Shown piece after piece: positions 34,805 through 45,900 of a stretch of 51,679 nucleotides of DNA. This DNA comes from Cochliopodium minus (taxonomy: Eukaryota; Discosea; Himatismenida; Cochliopodiidae): contig JAMYWO010000277.1 in NCBI GenBank assembly GCA_024220525.1, forward strand, positions 1 through 51,679, in the 5' to 3' direction. The translations under genes and the position numbers were made by a program. Below the pieces are notes generated by a model. The model was given only the letters and a program-made list of their open reading frames with translations, was not told where the DNA came from and did not search any database. Each line of letters begins with the position of its first letter. The stretch's first letter is position 1.

Positions 34805-35386
34805 TTACAACTCTTGATGCCTCAAATTATTATTTTCAAAACTATTTTGGGGATGTTTTTTATCTTTGGGAGAATTACATTCTTTCTTATTCTCCAATGA
34901 ACAAGAAGATCCCATCTCCTTTGTCTTCATACCCTTCTCCAGATCCATCTTCCTTCTGAATTCCCTCTGTTTATCGCCCAATTCCTTCAATTCCTTCTCT
35001 TTATTCTTTTGGGAATCCAAAAGCTTCTTTAAATTCTCTTCATTATTTATGATGGGCTTTGGCTTTGGTTGTTTTTTTTTATTTCTGTGTAATCTGGACT
35101 GAAATTCTTTAGACAAATTATTCAAATAACCAGAGATGACCTCTTCTGATAATCCTTGTTCTTCCAATTTCGCTTTCAATTTCTCCACAGCCTTCAACTC
35201 AGTCTTTATCATTATCTCATCCTCTTCATCTTCAGTAACTATTTCTCCCTTTTTAACCTTATTGGAAATATAATAGGCATAATCCCTGAAGGCTGAGCTC
35301 TTAGCATTTCTGATTGCCACATCTATAGAAAAGCAATAAATAATGGAAAAGAACAAACATAAAATGAAAAACAATAATAATTTCAT
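34805..35386 (-). CDS. Lys/Glu-rich secretory protein ending HQEL
   Basis: A single exon of 193 residues from the ATG at 35386 (MKLLLFFILCLFFSIIYCFS), a strong signal peptide; the upstream in-frame ATG would add a non-signal stretch and is less likely. The mature protein is charged and helical (VKKGEIVTEDEEDEI, ELKAVEKLKAKLEEQGLSEE, a VISGYLNNLSKEF turn, then LDSQKNKEKELKELGDKQRE), with one Cys pair (SSCSLENKKEC). It ends NNLRHQEL, close to KDEL/HDEL-type ER-retrieval tails. No family recognised. Possibly an ER-resident or secretory-granule helical protein. It sits 82 bp downstream of the CFAP20 stop on the same strand. Confidence 0.7.
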   Translation of the reverse strand: MKLLLFFILCLFFSIIYCFSIDVAIRNAKSSAFRDYAYYISNKVKKGEIVTEDEEDEIMIKTELKAVEKLKAKLEEQGLSEEVISGYLNNLSKEFQSRLHRNKKKQPKPKPIINNEENLKKLLDSQKNKEKELKELGDKQREFRRKMDLEKGMKTKEMGSSCSLENKKECNSPKDKKHPQNSFENNNLRHQEL

Positions 35387-35468
35387 TTTTTTTATTTTTT
35401 TTTTTTGAATTGAATCAATTTTGGAAGAATACATTGAACATCCATATAGGTTTGTTATAAAAATATCA

Positions 35469-36274
35469 CTAATTATTCTTTGATGGAACATAAATTTTCA
35501 ATTCAGTGGGCAATTCTTCATCCGTATATAATTTTTCAGAGAAATAAATACGTCTGATTCTTGTGTTTGCATTGAAAGTGACCCTCAATGTCTCAGAATA
35601 ATCCGTATTGTACGCTGTTCTTACATATTGTTCCAAATCAATTTGAATCACATTCCATCCTTCATCCAATCTCAATGGCATCGTGCAAATCTCTTCAGTG
35701 AGACGAGATTTCTCAGTAAAATTGGAACATCTGAATCTTCTGATTTTATCTCTTTTATCCTTTATTTCTATTTCAAAAGAAAACAATTTCTTCATCTTTG
35801 CAATATGTTAGTAATTAAATATATAACTATTATATTGATTTATTTTTTTAACTATTAGAATAGATAGATAGCTTTGATAAAAATGGAAAATTAAAAACAT
35901 TTTTGCATTGTATTATCAAATATGGATTGGTAATTCCCAATGTCAGATGTGGTCTTGAAGGAATAGTGATATATGTTTTTGCAAGGCTTCCTTCTGTGGA
36001 GATATCAATCACATTACTCTCTAATTCTTCATCTCTTACTATTTCAACCACACCATTATCATCTTTTGATGTTTTTTGAGAAATATAAATGAAATTATCG
36101 CAATATTTCTTCTATTATCAATTTACCTTTTATAGTTTGCCACATTTGAAGTGGTTTGGTTCCCAAACTGTATAATATAGAAAGAAATCCAACTGATTAT
36201 TCAATGGGAGGTATTAATTTAAATATAGGAATGATGAAGGACAAGATACCTTTTTGATAAAAATTTTTGAGCAT
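35469..36274 (-). CDS. CFAP20: CFAP20/Bug22 ciliary protein
   Basis: Four exons on the minus strand from the ATG at 36274 (MLKNFYQK). Exon 2 has the family opening VGFLSILYSLGTKPLQMWQT. Exon 3 carries IVRDEELESNVIDISTEGS, TYITIPSRPHLTLGITNPYL. The last exon has IRRFRCSNFTEKSRLTEEIC, TMPLRLDEGWNVIQIDLEQY, ETLRVTFNANTRIRRIYFSE, LYTDEELPTELKIYVP. These match CFAP20 (DUF667) almost block for block, at the usual length of about 190 residues. CFAP20 sits at the inner junction of axonemal doublet microtubules and controls ciliary waveform and tubulin glutamylation. Its conservation argues that the organism builds cilia or flagella at some stage, though the family also exists in some non-ciliated plants. 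Confidence 0.92.
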
Positions 36275-36313
36275 TTTTTTTTATTTTTAATAATTAGATA
36301 ATCCAATGAGATC

Positions 36314-36640
36314 TCAAGATATGATTAAATATGGAACATGCTTTTTCAAAAATGTCTTTAATTTTTCAGTTCTTGGAATGGAATCTATTTGCTCTTTTCC
36401 AAGGTTTTAAGATCATTAGAATATACTTGAAAAGAGTTAAATCTATTTCTCCACTTTAATCTCTCAAATGGAATTATTGCACCATCTTGTATCAATTTAC
36501 CAATTAAATCAGTGATTTCATTATTTTCTCTAAATTGGGATTCATTTTTTGTGGATCAAATTTTTTTTTTAGAAAAAGGCTTTAAATTGAAATATCATTA
36601 ATCATTGAAAATTAAAAACCAAGAATTTTTGAGCATTATA
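36314..36640 (-). pseudogene. Possible small gene or gene remnant with a frame break
   Basis: The 485-bp space upstream of CFAP20 holds a minus-strand stretch with protein-like composition: ENNEITDLIGKLIQDGAIIP, FERLKWRNRFNSFQVYSND, LKTLEK. It then meets a stop, while the +1 frame continues as EQIDSIPRTEKLKTFLKKHV to a stop at 36314. The frames join where AAAAG meets AGC, a place where one G may be missing. A first exon could start near 36640 (MLKNS) with an acceptor near 36.53 kb, but I found no junction that keeps frame. Family not recognised. It may be a real small gene with a consensus error or a decayed host gene. Confidence 0.35.
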
Positions 36641-36758
36641 AAGATGTTTTCTTATCAATGAAACTAAAGATCAATTTTTTAAATTTGTTAAAAATAGAAG
36701 AAATGTTTTGAATTGTTTGTCCAAAAACAAATTAAAATTTAAAAAAAATAAAATAAAA

Positions 36759-38613
36759 ATGATTCCTATCCACTCTTTGACAATTTTTCTGATTTTGAGT
36801 TTTCTTTTCATAGGATATTTAAATGGATCAATTTACATATCACCCAATGGAGTAGATAATGCCAATTGTGGAAATTACACCTACCCTTGCTTATCATTAA
36901 ATTATGGAATTCAAATATCAAATGGAGAATCGGTAAAATAGAGATGTAGATATTATTTTGGACTTACCCTTTTTTTGATCAAAGATAATTCTATATGCAG
37001 GAAGATATTTTCTCAATTCTTCTATAAATTTCAGCAATAATCTAAATATAATTCCATTTGATTACAACAACAAGCCTGTGATAGATATGACCAAATTTAA
37101 TTGTAAGATGAAAATATTTACAAGAAAATTTAAAATTTTTTTTTTTTTATAAAGTGAATAAATGCGCCTTTAATCCAAGCATCTACAACTCAAAAAAAAT
37201 AAACATAACTTTCACTGGATTGCAATTCGAAAACATAGGATGTATTTTTCTTTACCAAACATATGGATGCGTCCAAGAAATGACCATTTCAAACTGTACT
37301 TTCTTTCAAGCACAATTTTCCCCATATTATTCTATGGCATTTAACCTTCAAGGATCCACAAACTTTAATTTTATAGGAAATCAAGTAATCTCCGTACAAG
37401 GTGAAAGGTATTCATTAAAAAATATTTTATAAAAAAATTAAAACAATTTTTAAATTTTTTTAATAGCAACTTGATGTTTTTGTACATTTTGAGTGACAAT
37501 ATCAACATTTCCGACAACAATATCACAAATTTTGGTGGAAACGAATTTTTCCACGCACAAGTGTTCAAAAACGTGAAGGTGTCGAACATGTTGATGTCAA
37601 ATAGCAAAGGAAAGTCCATCTCTTTGGCACAATTTTCTCAATCGGACGTTTGGAGTGTGCTGGTAGAAAATAGCAAGTTTGACAACAATGTGAACGAATC
37701 TGTTTATCTCAGCTCTCGCTCCGAGGATGCAAATATGGTCATTTCTAATTGTGTTTTCTCCAAATTTCAAAATTATGCTGTAAATCTTCAAACAAGTGCA
37801 GAGTCAATTAACATCAAAAACTGTACTTTCGAGAATGTTACTTTACCTGACCAAAAAAATATCAAAAAAATTGAGGACGATCCTGTTTATGGAATCGTTT
37901 TGAGTTCTCTTTATAGTCCTTCCATTATTATTGAGAACAACAACTTTAATTTTGATGGCATCGCCATTTACATTTTCGAATACGTTTCCTCTGTCCAAAT
38001 TTCCAACAACTATTTTTCTGGCTCCCTCATCTATTTGCCCAACTACTATGGTGCTTCTTACTTTCCCATTGTCAACATTTTTGGTTGCACTTTTGATGGA
38101 GGGAGTGGAATCTCAACTAAACACCATATAGTTCTGAAAGATTCTGTTTTCAAGGGTAACAATAATCAAGGTGTTCTCTTCAATTTTACTTTCACTATTG
38201 CCTCTTCTTCGGCTATACAAAACACTTCTTTTTCTGATTTCATTTATAACGTTCCAGTCAGTGTTTATTCTACCACTCTCAACATTACTAACTCTATTTT
38301 TCAATCTTCGAAAAACTATTCAATTTTTTTGAATGATACATTCTTAAATTTGTTTGACACTTCTGTATCTCAACAGATTTCTTGTGATCATTCTTATGTG
38401 TCTCTTTCTCAAGTCAAGTACTATCCTGGTTTTCAGAGTTGTTTATCTTGTAATATAGGCGGTTTCGTTTGTTTTTTGAGGAACAAATATTCTATCATTT
38501 ACTTTTCTTCTGCTTTAGTTCTTGTTTTAATAATTTTGTTGTTAATCAGTTTAAAGGTTTCCAAAAATCCTCTTATTTTCTCAAAAAGGGCTTCTTATGA
38601 AACGATTAATTAA
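36759..38613 (+). CDS. Parallel beta-helix surface membrane protein
   Basis: Four exons: 36759-36932, about 36988-37103, about 37155-37407 and 37467-38613. Signal peptide (SLTIFLILSFLFIGYLNG) followed by SIYISPNGVDNANCGNYTYP, the typical start of protist right-handed beta-helix proteins (C-G-xn-P-C, then LNYGIQ). The body shows repeated short beta-strands with Asn ladders (ISDNNITNFGGNEF, VENSKFDNNVNESVYL, VISNCVFSKFQNYAVN, IKNCTFENVTL, IENNNFNFDGIAIYIFEY). A membrane helix near the end (IIYFSSALVLVLIILLLISL) leaves a short basic cytosolic tail (KVSKNPLIFSKRASYETIN). Likely a glycosylated cell-surface adhesion or recognition protein; many NxS/T sites are present. Function in this species unknown. 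Confidence 0.82.
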
Positions 38614-38676
38614 ATTTAATTATCTTTTTTTAATGGTTTCTAATTTATTTATATTCAATTTCATAATTTAAAAAAA

Positions 38677-40263
38677 ATGGAAGTTGAAAAAATTGAACAG
38701 AATAATAGTAATGACAATGATTACTTGAATGAAAGTACCAAATTGATTAAAGGAAATATCAGATCTGAAAGAGTTACTTCCAATAAAACTCCTTTTTCCA
38801 TCAAATTGATTGTTATTTTGTCCATTTTGACAATTATAGTGGCTATTATAATGGCTATTCTATATTCATTGGTGATTAATAAAAATAATGATGATTCTAA
38901 ATCAATCTTCATCATTTCTGGCACAGCAGCAGGAATATTGATTTTATTGGGTAAAAAAAATAATATAAGAATAATGTTGAAGATATATTCACTATAGAAT
39001 GCCAATTGAAATACATTTGATCAAATAAATGAAGAATTAATCTAATTGAGATTAAAATGGAGTCTATAAATAGAAAATTGATAATCACTTTAATGGATTT
39101 AAATAAAAAATAGGATTGATACTGATATTGTTGATAAAAAGAAGGAAACACAGCGATAAACAAATAGTGGAAGATCTGATCTTCAAAAACAACTTTTCAT
39201 TCCTCGACGATCTATCAAAGGTAGTAAACAACAACAAAGACGACGAGTACGATAGAATGATAACAGCACTTGAAGAGATATTCAAGTATAAGAACAAAGT
39301 GGGGAACTTTTTGGAATACTTCATTAAGAGGGAAGTTTCCAAGTGTGTCTCTATTGGTACTCTTTTCAGGGAGAACACTTGGTCTAGCCGATTTCTTTCT
39401 AACTTCTTCAAAGTCCATGCTGCTCAATATTTGTTGGAGTCTGTAGAAACTGAGCTGCAAAAAATTATCAAGGAAGATGAAGATTATGAGGTAAATACAA
39501 TTTAAAATGAGAGTAGAAACTGTTTCTAAAAAAGTTAAATTTTACTCTACTAATTGTAATAAAAATTAAACTTTATCCATCATAACGCAGATAGATACTA
39601 AGAAAAAGAACATCTCAGAGGAAGAGTTCAAAGAGAGATTGGAAATTATCACTACACATGTTCAAAATATTCTAGAAAATTTGATGAAAAATGGAAAACA
39701 CATTCCACCGTAATTTTTTTTTTTTTATTTATAATTTAATTTTAAATTTTTTATTTTTTTATTTTTGATATAGTTGCTTGAAGTACATATTAAACTTTGC
39801 TTCGACCGAGTGCCTCAAAAAGTTTGATAAAGGAACAGAGCTGATAGTGATAGGAAACATGTTGTTTCTGAGATTCGTTTGCCCAGCCATCATCTCTCCC
39901 CAAATCTTTGGCATTTCCAAGAAAACTCCTCCCAAGTTTGCAATGAGAACATTAATACTGATCAGTATGGTCTTGCAGATGCTTGCCAATCAAACAGAGT
40001 TCTCACAAGAGAAAGGGCACCTTCTCCTTCCTTTTAATGAGCTCATCATTTCTAAATATAGAGGCCCCATCAACTCTTTTATGTCTCGAATGGCTGATGA
40101 AGGTGAAGATAAGGAGGATTCTCTTAATCTCTCTCATCAGATCGATTCCAAGAAATATGATTCCCAGCTTTTCCTGATCCGCAACATCATCCTCAAATAT
40201 AAGGGCAAATTGTTGGATCGTGGTGATAATAAGGATTGGCTTCCACTTCTGGAATCTTTATAA
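38677..40263 (+). CDS. Two-pass membrane RasGAP
   Basis: Four exons: 38677-38950, 39114-39490, 39601-39709 and 39774-40263, all phases consistent. The N-terminal 50 residues are polar, then two membrane helices (FSIKLIVILSILTIIVAIIM and IFIISGTAAGILILLGLILI, the second split by intron 1) separated by a short loop (NKNNDDSKS). A RasGAP domain fills the rest: GTLFRENTWSSRFLSNFFK contains the arginine-finger region (LFREN), and GNMLFLRFVCPAIISPQIFG the FLR..CPAI block. RasGAPs speed GTP hydrolysis on Ras and end its signal. Both termini would face the cytosol. No C2, PH or other membrane module is present; the membrane anchor replaces them. I know no standard RasGAP family with this layout. Confidence 0.88.
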
Positions 40264-40629
40264 GAATTAATTATCCTCTTTTTGCCTTATCTTCTTGTGT
40301 TCCTTTTGTATGATTGATTATTATGAGAATTTCCTTTCCAAAATTTTAATACTAAAATATTCTTTATGATAAATTTTTATATCTCGCAAATGGACCATCT
40401 TCTTTGTATTTCTTTTTTTGATTTTCTTGATGAGTTTTCTTTTTTATCTTTTTTTTATTTAAGTTGGAAAAAAATATCGTTTTTAAAAATAGTTTTTCAA
40501 AAAATATAAAAATAAAAATAATTAAATAAAAAATAAAAAAAAAAAAGAAAAACTGAAAAAAATATAGGTAAAATTCTAATTTGATTTTTTATATTTCCTT
40601 TACTGATATTGTTTTCTAGAATAAAAATA
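40264..40629. other. Intergenic region without a recognisable gene
   Basis: AT-rich space between the RasGAP stop and the EF-hand start on the same strand. It contains A-run and T-run blocks (40.44-40.56 kb) and no supported open frame. It should hold the RasGAP terminator and EF-hand promoter. Confidence 0.6.
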
Positions 40630-41639
40630 ATGGGAGCAAAAGATTCAAAGGTTTGAATATAAAATGATGTTTTATTTGAATTCCTTAACATCAAATTAAT
40701 TTCTATAGGTATCAGAAAGTGATGTGTTGCAATTGCAAGAATCAACAAATTGTAAAATTCCTTGATATTTATTTTAGACAAAATTTTTTATTATTTTTTA
40801 TTTAAAAGTCGATAAGGTTGAATTGAAACAGATTATCAAAGATTTCAAAAGATTTTCAGTGAATGATGTACTAACAAAAGAAAATTTCAAAAAAATGATG
40901 ATTGCATTGCAAGAATTTGGCCTAAGAGATATGAGACAGGATCCTTTCATTGATGATCTCTTCGATCTCTTTGATGAAGATAAAAGTGGGACTATTGATC
41001 TCAAGGAATTCTCTTCTGGAGTATCTTTATTGTGCAAGGGAAAACCTGAAGAAAAAGTGGAATTGACATTTAATCTATGGGACGAAAATAAAGATGGTAT
41101 TTTTATTTAAAATTTATTTCTCTGAATAAGAATTATAAATATGTTTTTTTTTTTTGAATTAACAGGAGTGATTGATAAACAAGAAATGAATAAATTTTTC
41201 ACATCTTGTTACAGTAATAATTTTTAATTTTTTATTCATAATTTCTTTTTACAAAAACTTTAATATTTAGCTAATGCCCTGAGAATCTTGATGTGCAATA
41301 AAAAAAAACCTAAATCATTTATCGGTAAAAAAAACTTCAAATTAATTTAATGAATTAATGAAATTTAATGTTGACCCTTTTGTATTAAAAGATATTTACG
41401 CTCCTCAATTGGGAAAGAGTTTGGGTGAGCAAATTTCTTCACAAATATTTGTGCAAGTAGATAAGAATAACGATGGTTCTATTTCTAAGGAAGAATTTTT
41501 GGAAGCTTTCAAAATGGGAGTTAACATCACTTGCCAATTCGAAGGTCAAACTTTCAAACAAGTTATTGGTAAGAAAATCTATAATGAAACTATAATTTAA
41601 AAAAATCAAATTATTTTCTTTTCTATAGGATTCTATTGA
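40630..41639 (+). CDS. N-myristoylation-motif EF-hand calcium sensor
   Basis: About seven exons; the first is only MGAKDSK, starting at 40630 and followed by a GT donor, and the last adds only GFY and stop (41629-41639). MGAKDSK fits the N-myristoylation pattern MGxxxSK. The protein of about 200 residues has three canonical EF loops: DEDKSGTIDLKE, DENKDGVIDKQE (split by an intron inside the loop) and DKNNDGSISKEE. It resembles calcineurin B/neuronal calcium sensor-type proteins that bind membranes and effectors when calcium rises. An amphipathic helix (VELKQIIKDFKRFSVNDVLT) precedes the first loop. Exact subfamily not certain. The junctions near 41.21 and 41.39 kb are less sure than the rest. 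Confidence 0.82.
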
Positions 41640-41791
41640 GAAAGAAATTTGAAATGAAATACATTCATTAATAGGAAAAATAAAATGAAATTTTTAATAC
41701 TTTTTTTTTTTTGTCAAAATTTCACAAGTCAATCTGACAGATTAATAATACCATTTATATTAAAATTAAATGAGGAAATTATAAATGAGTT

Positions 41792-44700
41792 TTAATCAAA
41801 TCCGAGTTTGACATATTTAAAGCGTTTAGGCTCTCCTTTTCTTTTGTTTCTCTCCAAAATGTAATCAGAGTAGTTTCCTTCAAAGAAAGTGACTTCGGAC
41901 TGAGGAATGTGCTCGGTATCCTTGTTTTCAGACAAAGCATCTTCGTATTCCTCATTAGATTCAAAAGCAAGGATGTGGGTACAAGTACGATCTAAGAACC
42001 AACGATCGTGAGAAATGATGATAGCAGAGCCCAGATATTCTGAGAGGGCACTCTCCAAGTTCCTGAGAACTTCTATGTCGAGATCATTGGTGGGTTCGTC
42101 CAACAACAAAAGATTGGGTGCACTGACAAAAAGAAATTTTTCTTGGAATAAAAAATGAATAAATTTTTTTTTTAAAAGGTAATTACCTTTTGATCATTTT
42201 GGCTAAGTGAACACGATTTCTTTCACCACCAGAAAGATACTTGATCTTTTTTTGCTGATCAGCTCCAACGAAACGAAAACAAGCAACAAACTGACGAAGA
42301 GACAACAACTTGTCACCTATGTCTATGTCTCCATCTCCATCTGCTATTTCCTCATAAATTGTGTTGTCGTCTTGAAGTGAGTCTCTGTATTGTGTGATGT
42401 ATCCCACCTAAAATTTTTAAAAAAATAATAAAAAATAAAAAATAATAAAAAAAATAAAAAAAAAAATGTAAAAAGTTTTTATTACCTTCACTGATTCTCC
42501 AACTCTTACTTTGCCTTCGAAAGTGGTGTTTCCTTGTGCTTTCTTAGAGGCCCTGTCAATAGAAGTCAATATTTTGAAGAGGGTAGTCTTTCCACTTCCG
42601 TTTCCTTTAAAAAACAAAATAAGATATAAAATTATTAAAAATAAAAATATAAAATTTCTAAATTAAAATTTGAAGAATTAAAATTACTTCAACAATCCCC
42701 ACTGTGGCTCCTGGCGAATTTCAAAAGAAAGATCCTTGAACAAATTCTTGTTTTCCTGTTAAAAAAAAAAAGAAATTAGAAAAATTTCATAAATATTTTT
42801 ATTTTTAATGCTTTATTGTAATAAATTATTATTTTTCTTTCATTTATTTTATTGTAATTTTTATTTTTGTTTTATTTTTTTACCATCAGGTTCTAAATGA
42901 TCGTTCCACTTTTGGTGAGCTTATCGACTTGTGTACACAATGTTTGGGAGTCTAGGACCTTTGGGGATCATAGTAATTACACTGTAACTCCTCTTATTAT
43001 AATCATCCAACATTTCATTATATTTGTTAATACGAGCCTTGAAAAAAATTCATAAAAAATGTGGTTTAATAAACAAAAAAATCTTTAAAAATTAAAAATT
43101 AAAAATTAAAAATTAAAAATTAAAAATTAAAATTAAAAATTAAAAAATTAAAAATTAATTAAAAATTAAAAATTAAAATTAAAAATTAAAAATTAAAAAT
43201 TAAAATTAATAATCAAAAAATTAAAAATTAAAAATTAAAATTAAAATTAAAATTAAAATTAAAAAAATTAAAATTAAAATTAAAATTTAAAAACAAAAAT
43301 TGTAAATTTTGATTGTAAAAATATTTTGAACCTTATTTTTAGTTTGGCGAGCTTTGGGAGAAGAATTGATCCACTCAACTCCTTCTCCAAAAGTTTTCAC
43401 GAGCCTTGTTCTGCTTGACCTCGTTCTCGATTCTCTTTGCTTGGCGACGAGCCACTCAGAGTAGTTTCCTTTGAAAGGGTAAATTTCCTCTGTCTATTTC
43501 CAAGATCCACCCCGCTATGTTTTCCAGAAAGTATCTGTCGTGAGTCACTGCAAGCACTGTGCCTGTTTATTCCATCAAAAAAATTTTCAAAATATTGACA
43601 AATTACAAATATAAAATTGACAAATTTTAAATATAAAAATGACAAATTTTAAATCAATTTTTTTTTTTCAATCAATAAAACTATTTTTAAAATCAAAATT
43701 AAAAATATGAATCATTTAATTGAAAAAATGAAATTTAACAAATTTTAAAATAAAAATTAAAACCGTATTTAAAATTTTAAATTTTTTTAAATTTAAAAAA
43801 GATAGACAAAAAAAAAAAAAACTTTAAATATATTAATCAACCTTTGTAATCTCCCAAAAATCTTTCCAACCAGGAGACGGATTCGACATCCAAGTGATTG
43901 GTAGGTTCATCCTAAATTTTGATTAATTATAATTTATATTTAAAATTATTTTCAAAATTTTGAATTTTTTTTATTTTTTTGTATTTATTTTATCATTTTT
44001 TTTTGGATTTTTTTTTTTTGATGAAACTACCAATAAGAGATGTCAGGCTGAGAAATCAACACTCTACAAAGAGCAATTCTTCTTTTCTCTCCTCCTGAAA
44101 GATTGTCTATTGGAAAATAAAAATAATAAATAAAAAATTGAAATAAAAAATTGAAATATTTCAAATAAATAATCAAAAGTAAATAATCAAAAATCATTTT
44201 TTTTTTTTCAAGATTATATCATTAATTTTTATTTTTTTTTATTTTTAAATTACTTTTTTTTGAATTTTTTTTAATTTATTTTTTTGATTGATTTCTTTTA
44301 TAATATTGAATTATTTTCTTTTTTTGTTTCAATTTTTATTTATTTTTATTTTTTAATTTTATTTCACAATAATTTTTGAGTTTTATATTTTATTTTTAAA
44401 GTATTTTTTTTAGATGTATTTACCAATGGGCTTGACAGGGTTGGGACATTGAAGAGCTTCCATGGCACGGACAGTCATACGATAAAGGTCAACATTAATT
44501 CCGTCTTTGTTCATCTGCTCTTCGAAAGACTTGAACTCCTGGGTGATGGAGGGATCTTTGTTGCTTGCTTTGTACTTGTGTTTTAACAAGTGGTATTCGT
44601 AGAAGAGGTCCGACAAGTGTTTTGGGAGCCCGCTGAGTACGTTTCCCATCACGTCTCTTGTTGGGTCGAATTCTGGTTCTTGTGCTGCGAAAAATAAAAT

Positions 44701-45832
44701 TAAATAAAATCAATAAAATAAAAAATAAAAAATAAAAAATAAAAAATAAAAAATAAAAAATAAAAAATAAAAAATAAAAAAATATATAAAAATGTAAAAA
44801 ATAAAATATAATTCTAAAGAAATAAAATTAATAAAAAAATTTAAATAAATAAAAATTTAAATAAGAAATATGAAAATAATGCAGTTTTTTTTTTTTAAAA
44901 AAATAATAAAATAAAAAAATAATTTAAATGAAAATAAAATTAATTAAGTTGTGTCTGATATACCGAGATATCCGATGACTCCTTTTTCTCCTTCGATGGT
45001 GTCGATGTACCCTTTGTCATTAATTCTCCTACTGGTGGTTGGCATGATATCCACGAGTCCGTCGAAATCAGTGTCCACTCCTTGAATTACAAGAATGGGA
45101 AATAAATGAAAAAATTCAGAGAAATCAATTCATTTTCTCAGAAATGAAATAAAAAAAAAAATTTTTTTTTTCACCTGCCAATATTTTCAATAATGAACTT
45201 TTTCCACTTCCATTCAATCCTACTATTCCTATTTTGGCTCCTATAATGGATATATTTTAATTTTTTTCTCAAATATTTAATCCTTTTTCAAAAAAATCTC
45301 ACCTTGATTTACTTGTACTTCAAATTGATTCAGTAAGGGCTCTTCATTGTCGAGGGTTTTGGTAATATCCAATCTCATTGCCGCCTTTTTGGGATTTCCC
45401 TCTCCCCCTTTCAATCTCTTTTTGTTTTGCATGTTATCTGGTATTTTGGTGTCTTTTATCAATCCTTTGTAATCGGGTGCACCTTGTTTATCATTTTTTT
45501 GATCTTTTTTCTTTTTATTATCTAGTTGTGAAGATTTATTTAATGTGTGTCACATGAATTATTCAATTGATTCTACCACAGATAATATATTTTGAACAAA
45601 AGAGATTAATTTTTTACCTAATTTGATTGATGTGTGATAATGAGGGTTTTTAATGCCCAAATATTTAGATTGTATCAATATTTTGGGGTAATATTTGAAT
45701 GAGGAGATTGAAAATCTCTTGTTCACAGATTTGAATTGATTGGATGTGATCCCTTTGAATAACTAAAGAAATGAAAAAATATCAAAATGAATAATAATGA
45801 TAAATTACCTTTGATTCAAATGATTTGAACAT
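41792..45832 (-). CDS. Mitochondrial EttA-type ABC-F ATPase, with clustered frame breaks
   Basis: Two ABC cassettes typical of bacterial EttA (energy-dependent translational throttle A). The start at 45832 gives a presequence-like N-terminus ([28 protein letters not shown]), rich in Lys/Ser and lacking acids after the first residues, so mitochondrial import is likely. Cassette 1: [87 protein letters not shown]. The EttA arm/linker has [20 protein letters not shown]. Cassette 2: [95 protein letters not shown]. EttA binds the ribosomal E site and gates translation by ATP level. Between about 42.68 and 44.06 kb the reading frame breaks at least seven times, always where one base of a short homopolymer could be missing; flanking exons are intact. 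A host pseudogene or a consensus error are both possible. Confidence 0.85.
43083..43290. repeat. Intronic AAATT microsatellite in the EttA gene
   Basis: About 200 bases of imperfect AAATT/AAAATT units fill one intron of the EttA gene. Non-coding; expected to vary in copy number. Confidence 0.85.
44700..44780. repeat. Intronic (AAAAAT)n microsatellite in the EttA gene
   Basis: A run of about a dozen AAAAAT/AAAAT units in the intron just upstream of the exon encoding [11 protein letters not shown]. Non-coding. Confidence 0.85.
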
Positions 45833-45900
45833 TTTTTTATAAATTTTTATTTTAATTTAAAGATAGATTTAATTCAAAAAAGATGGATGTCTAGATTTTT

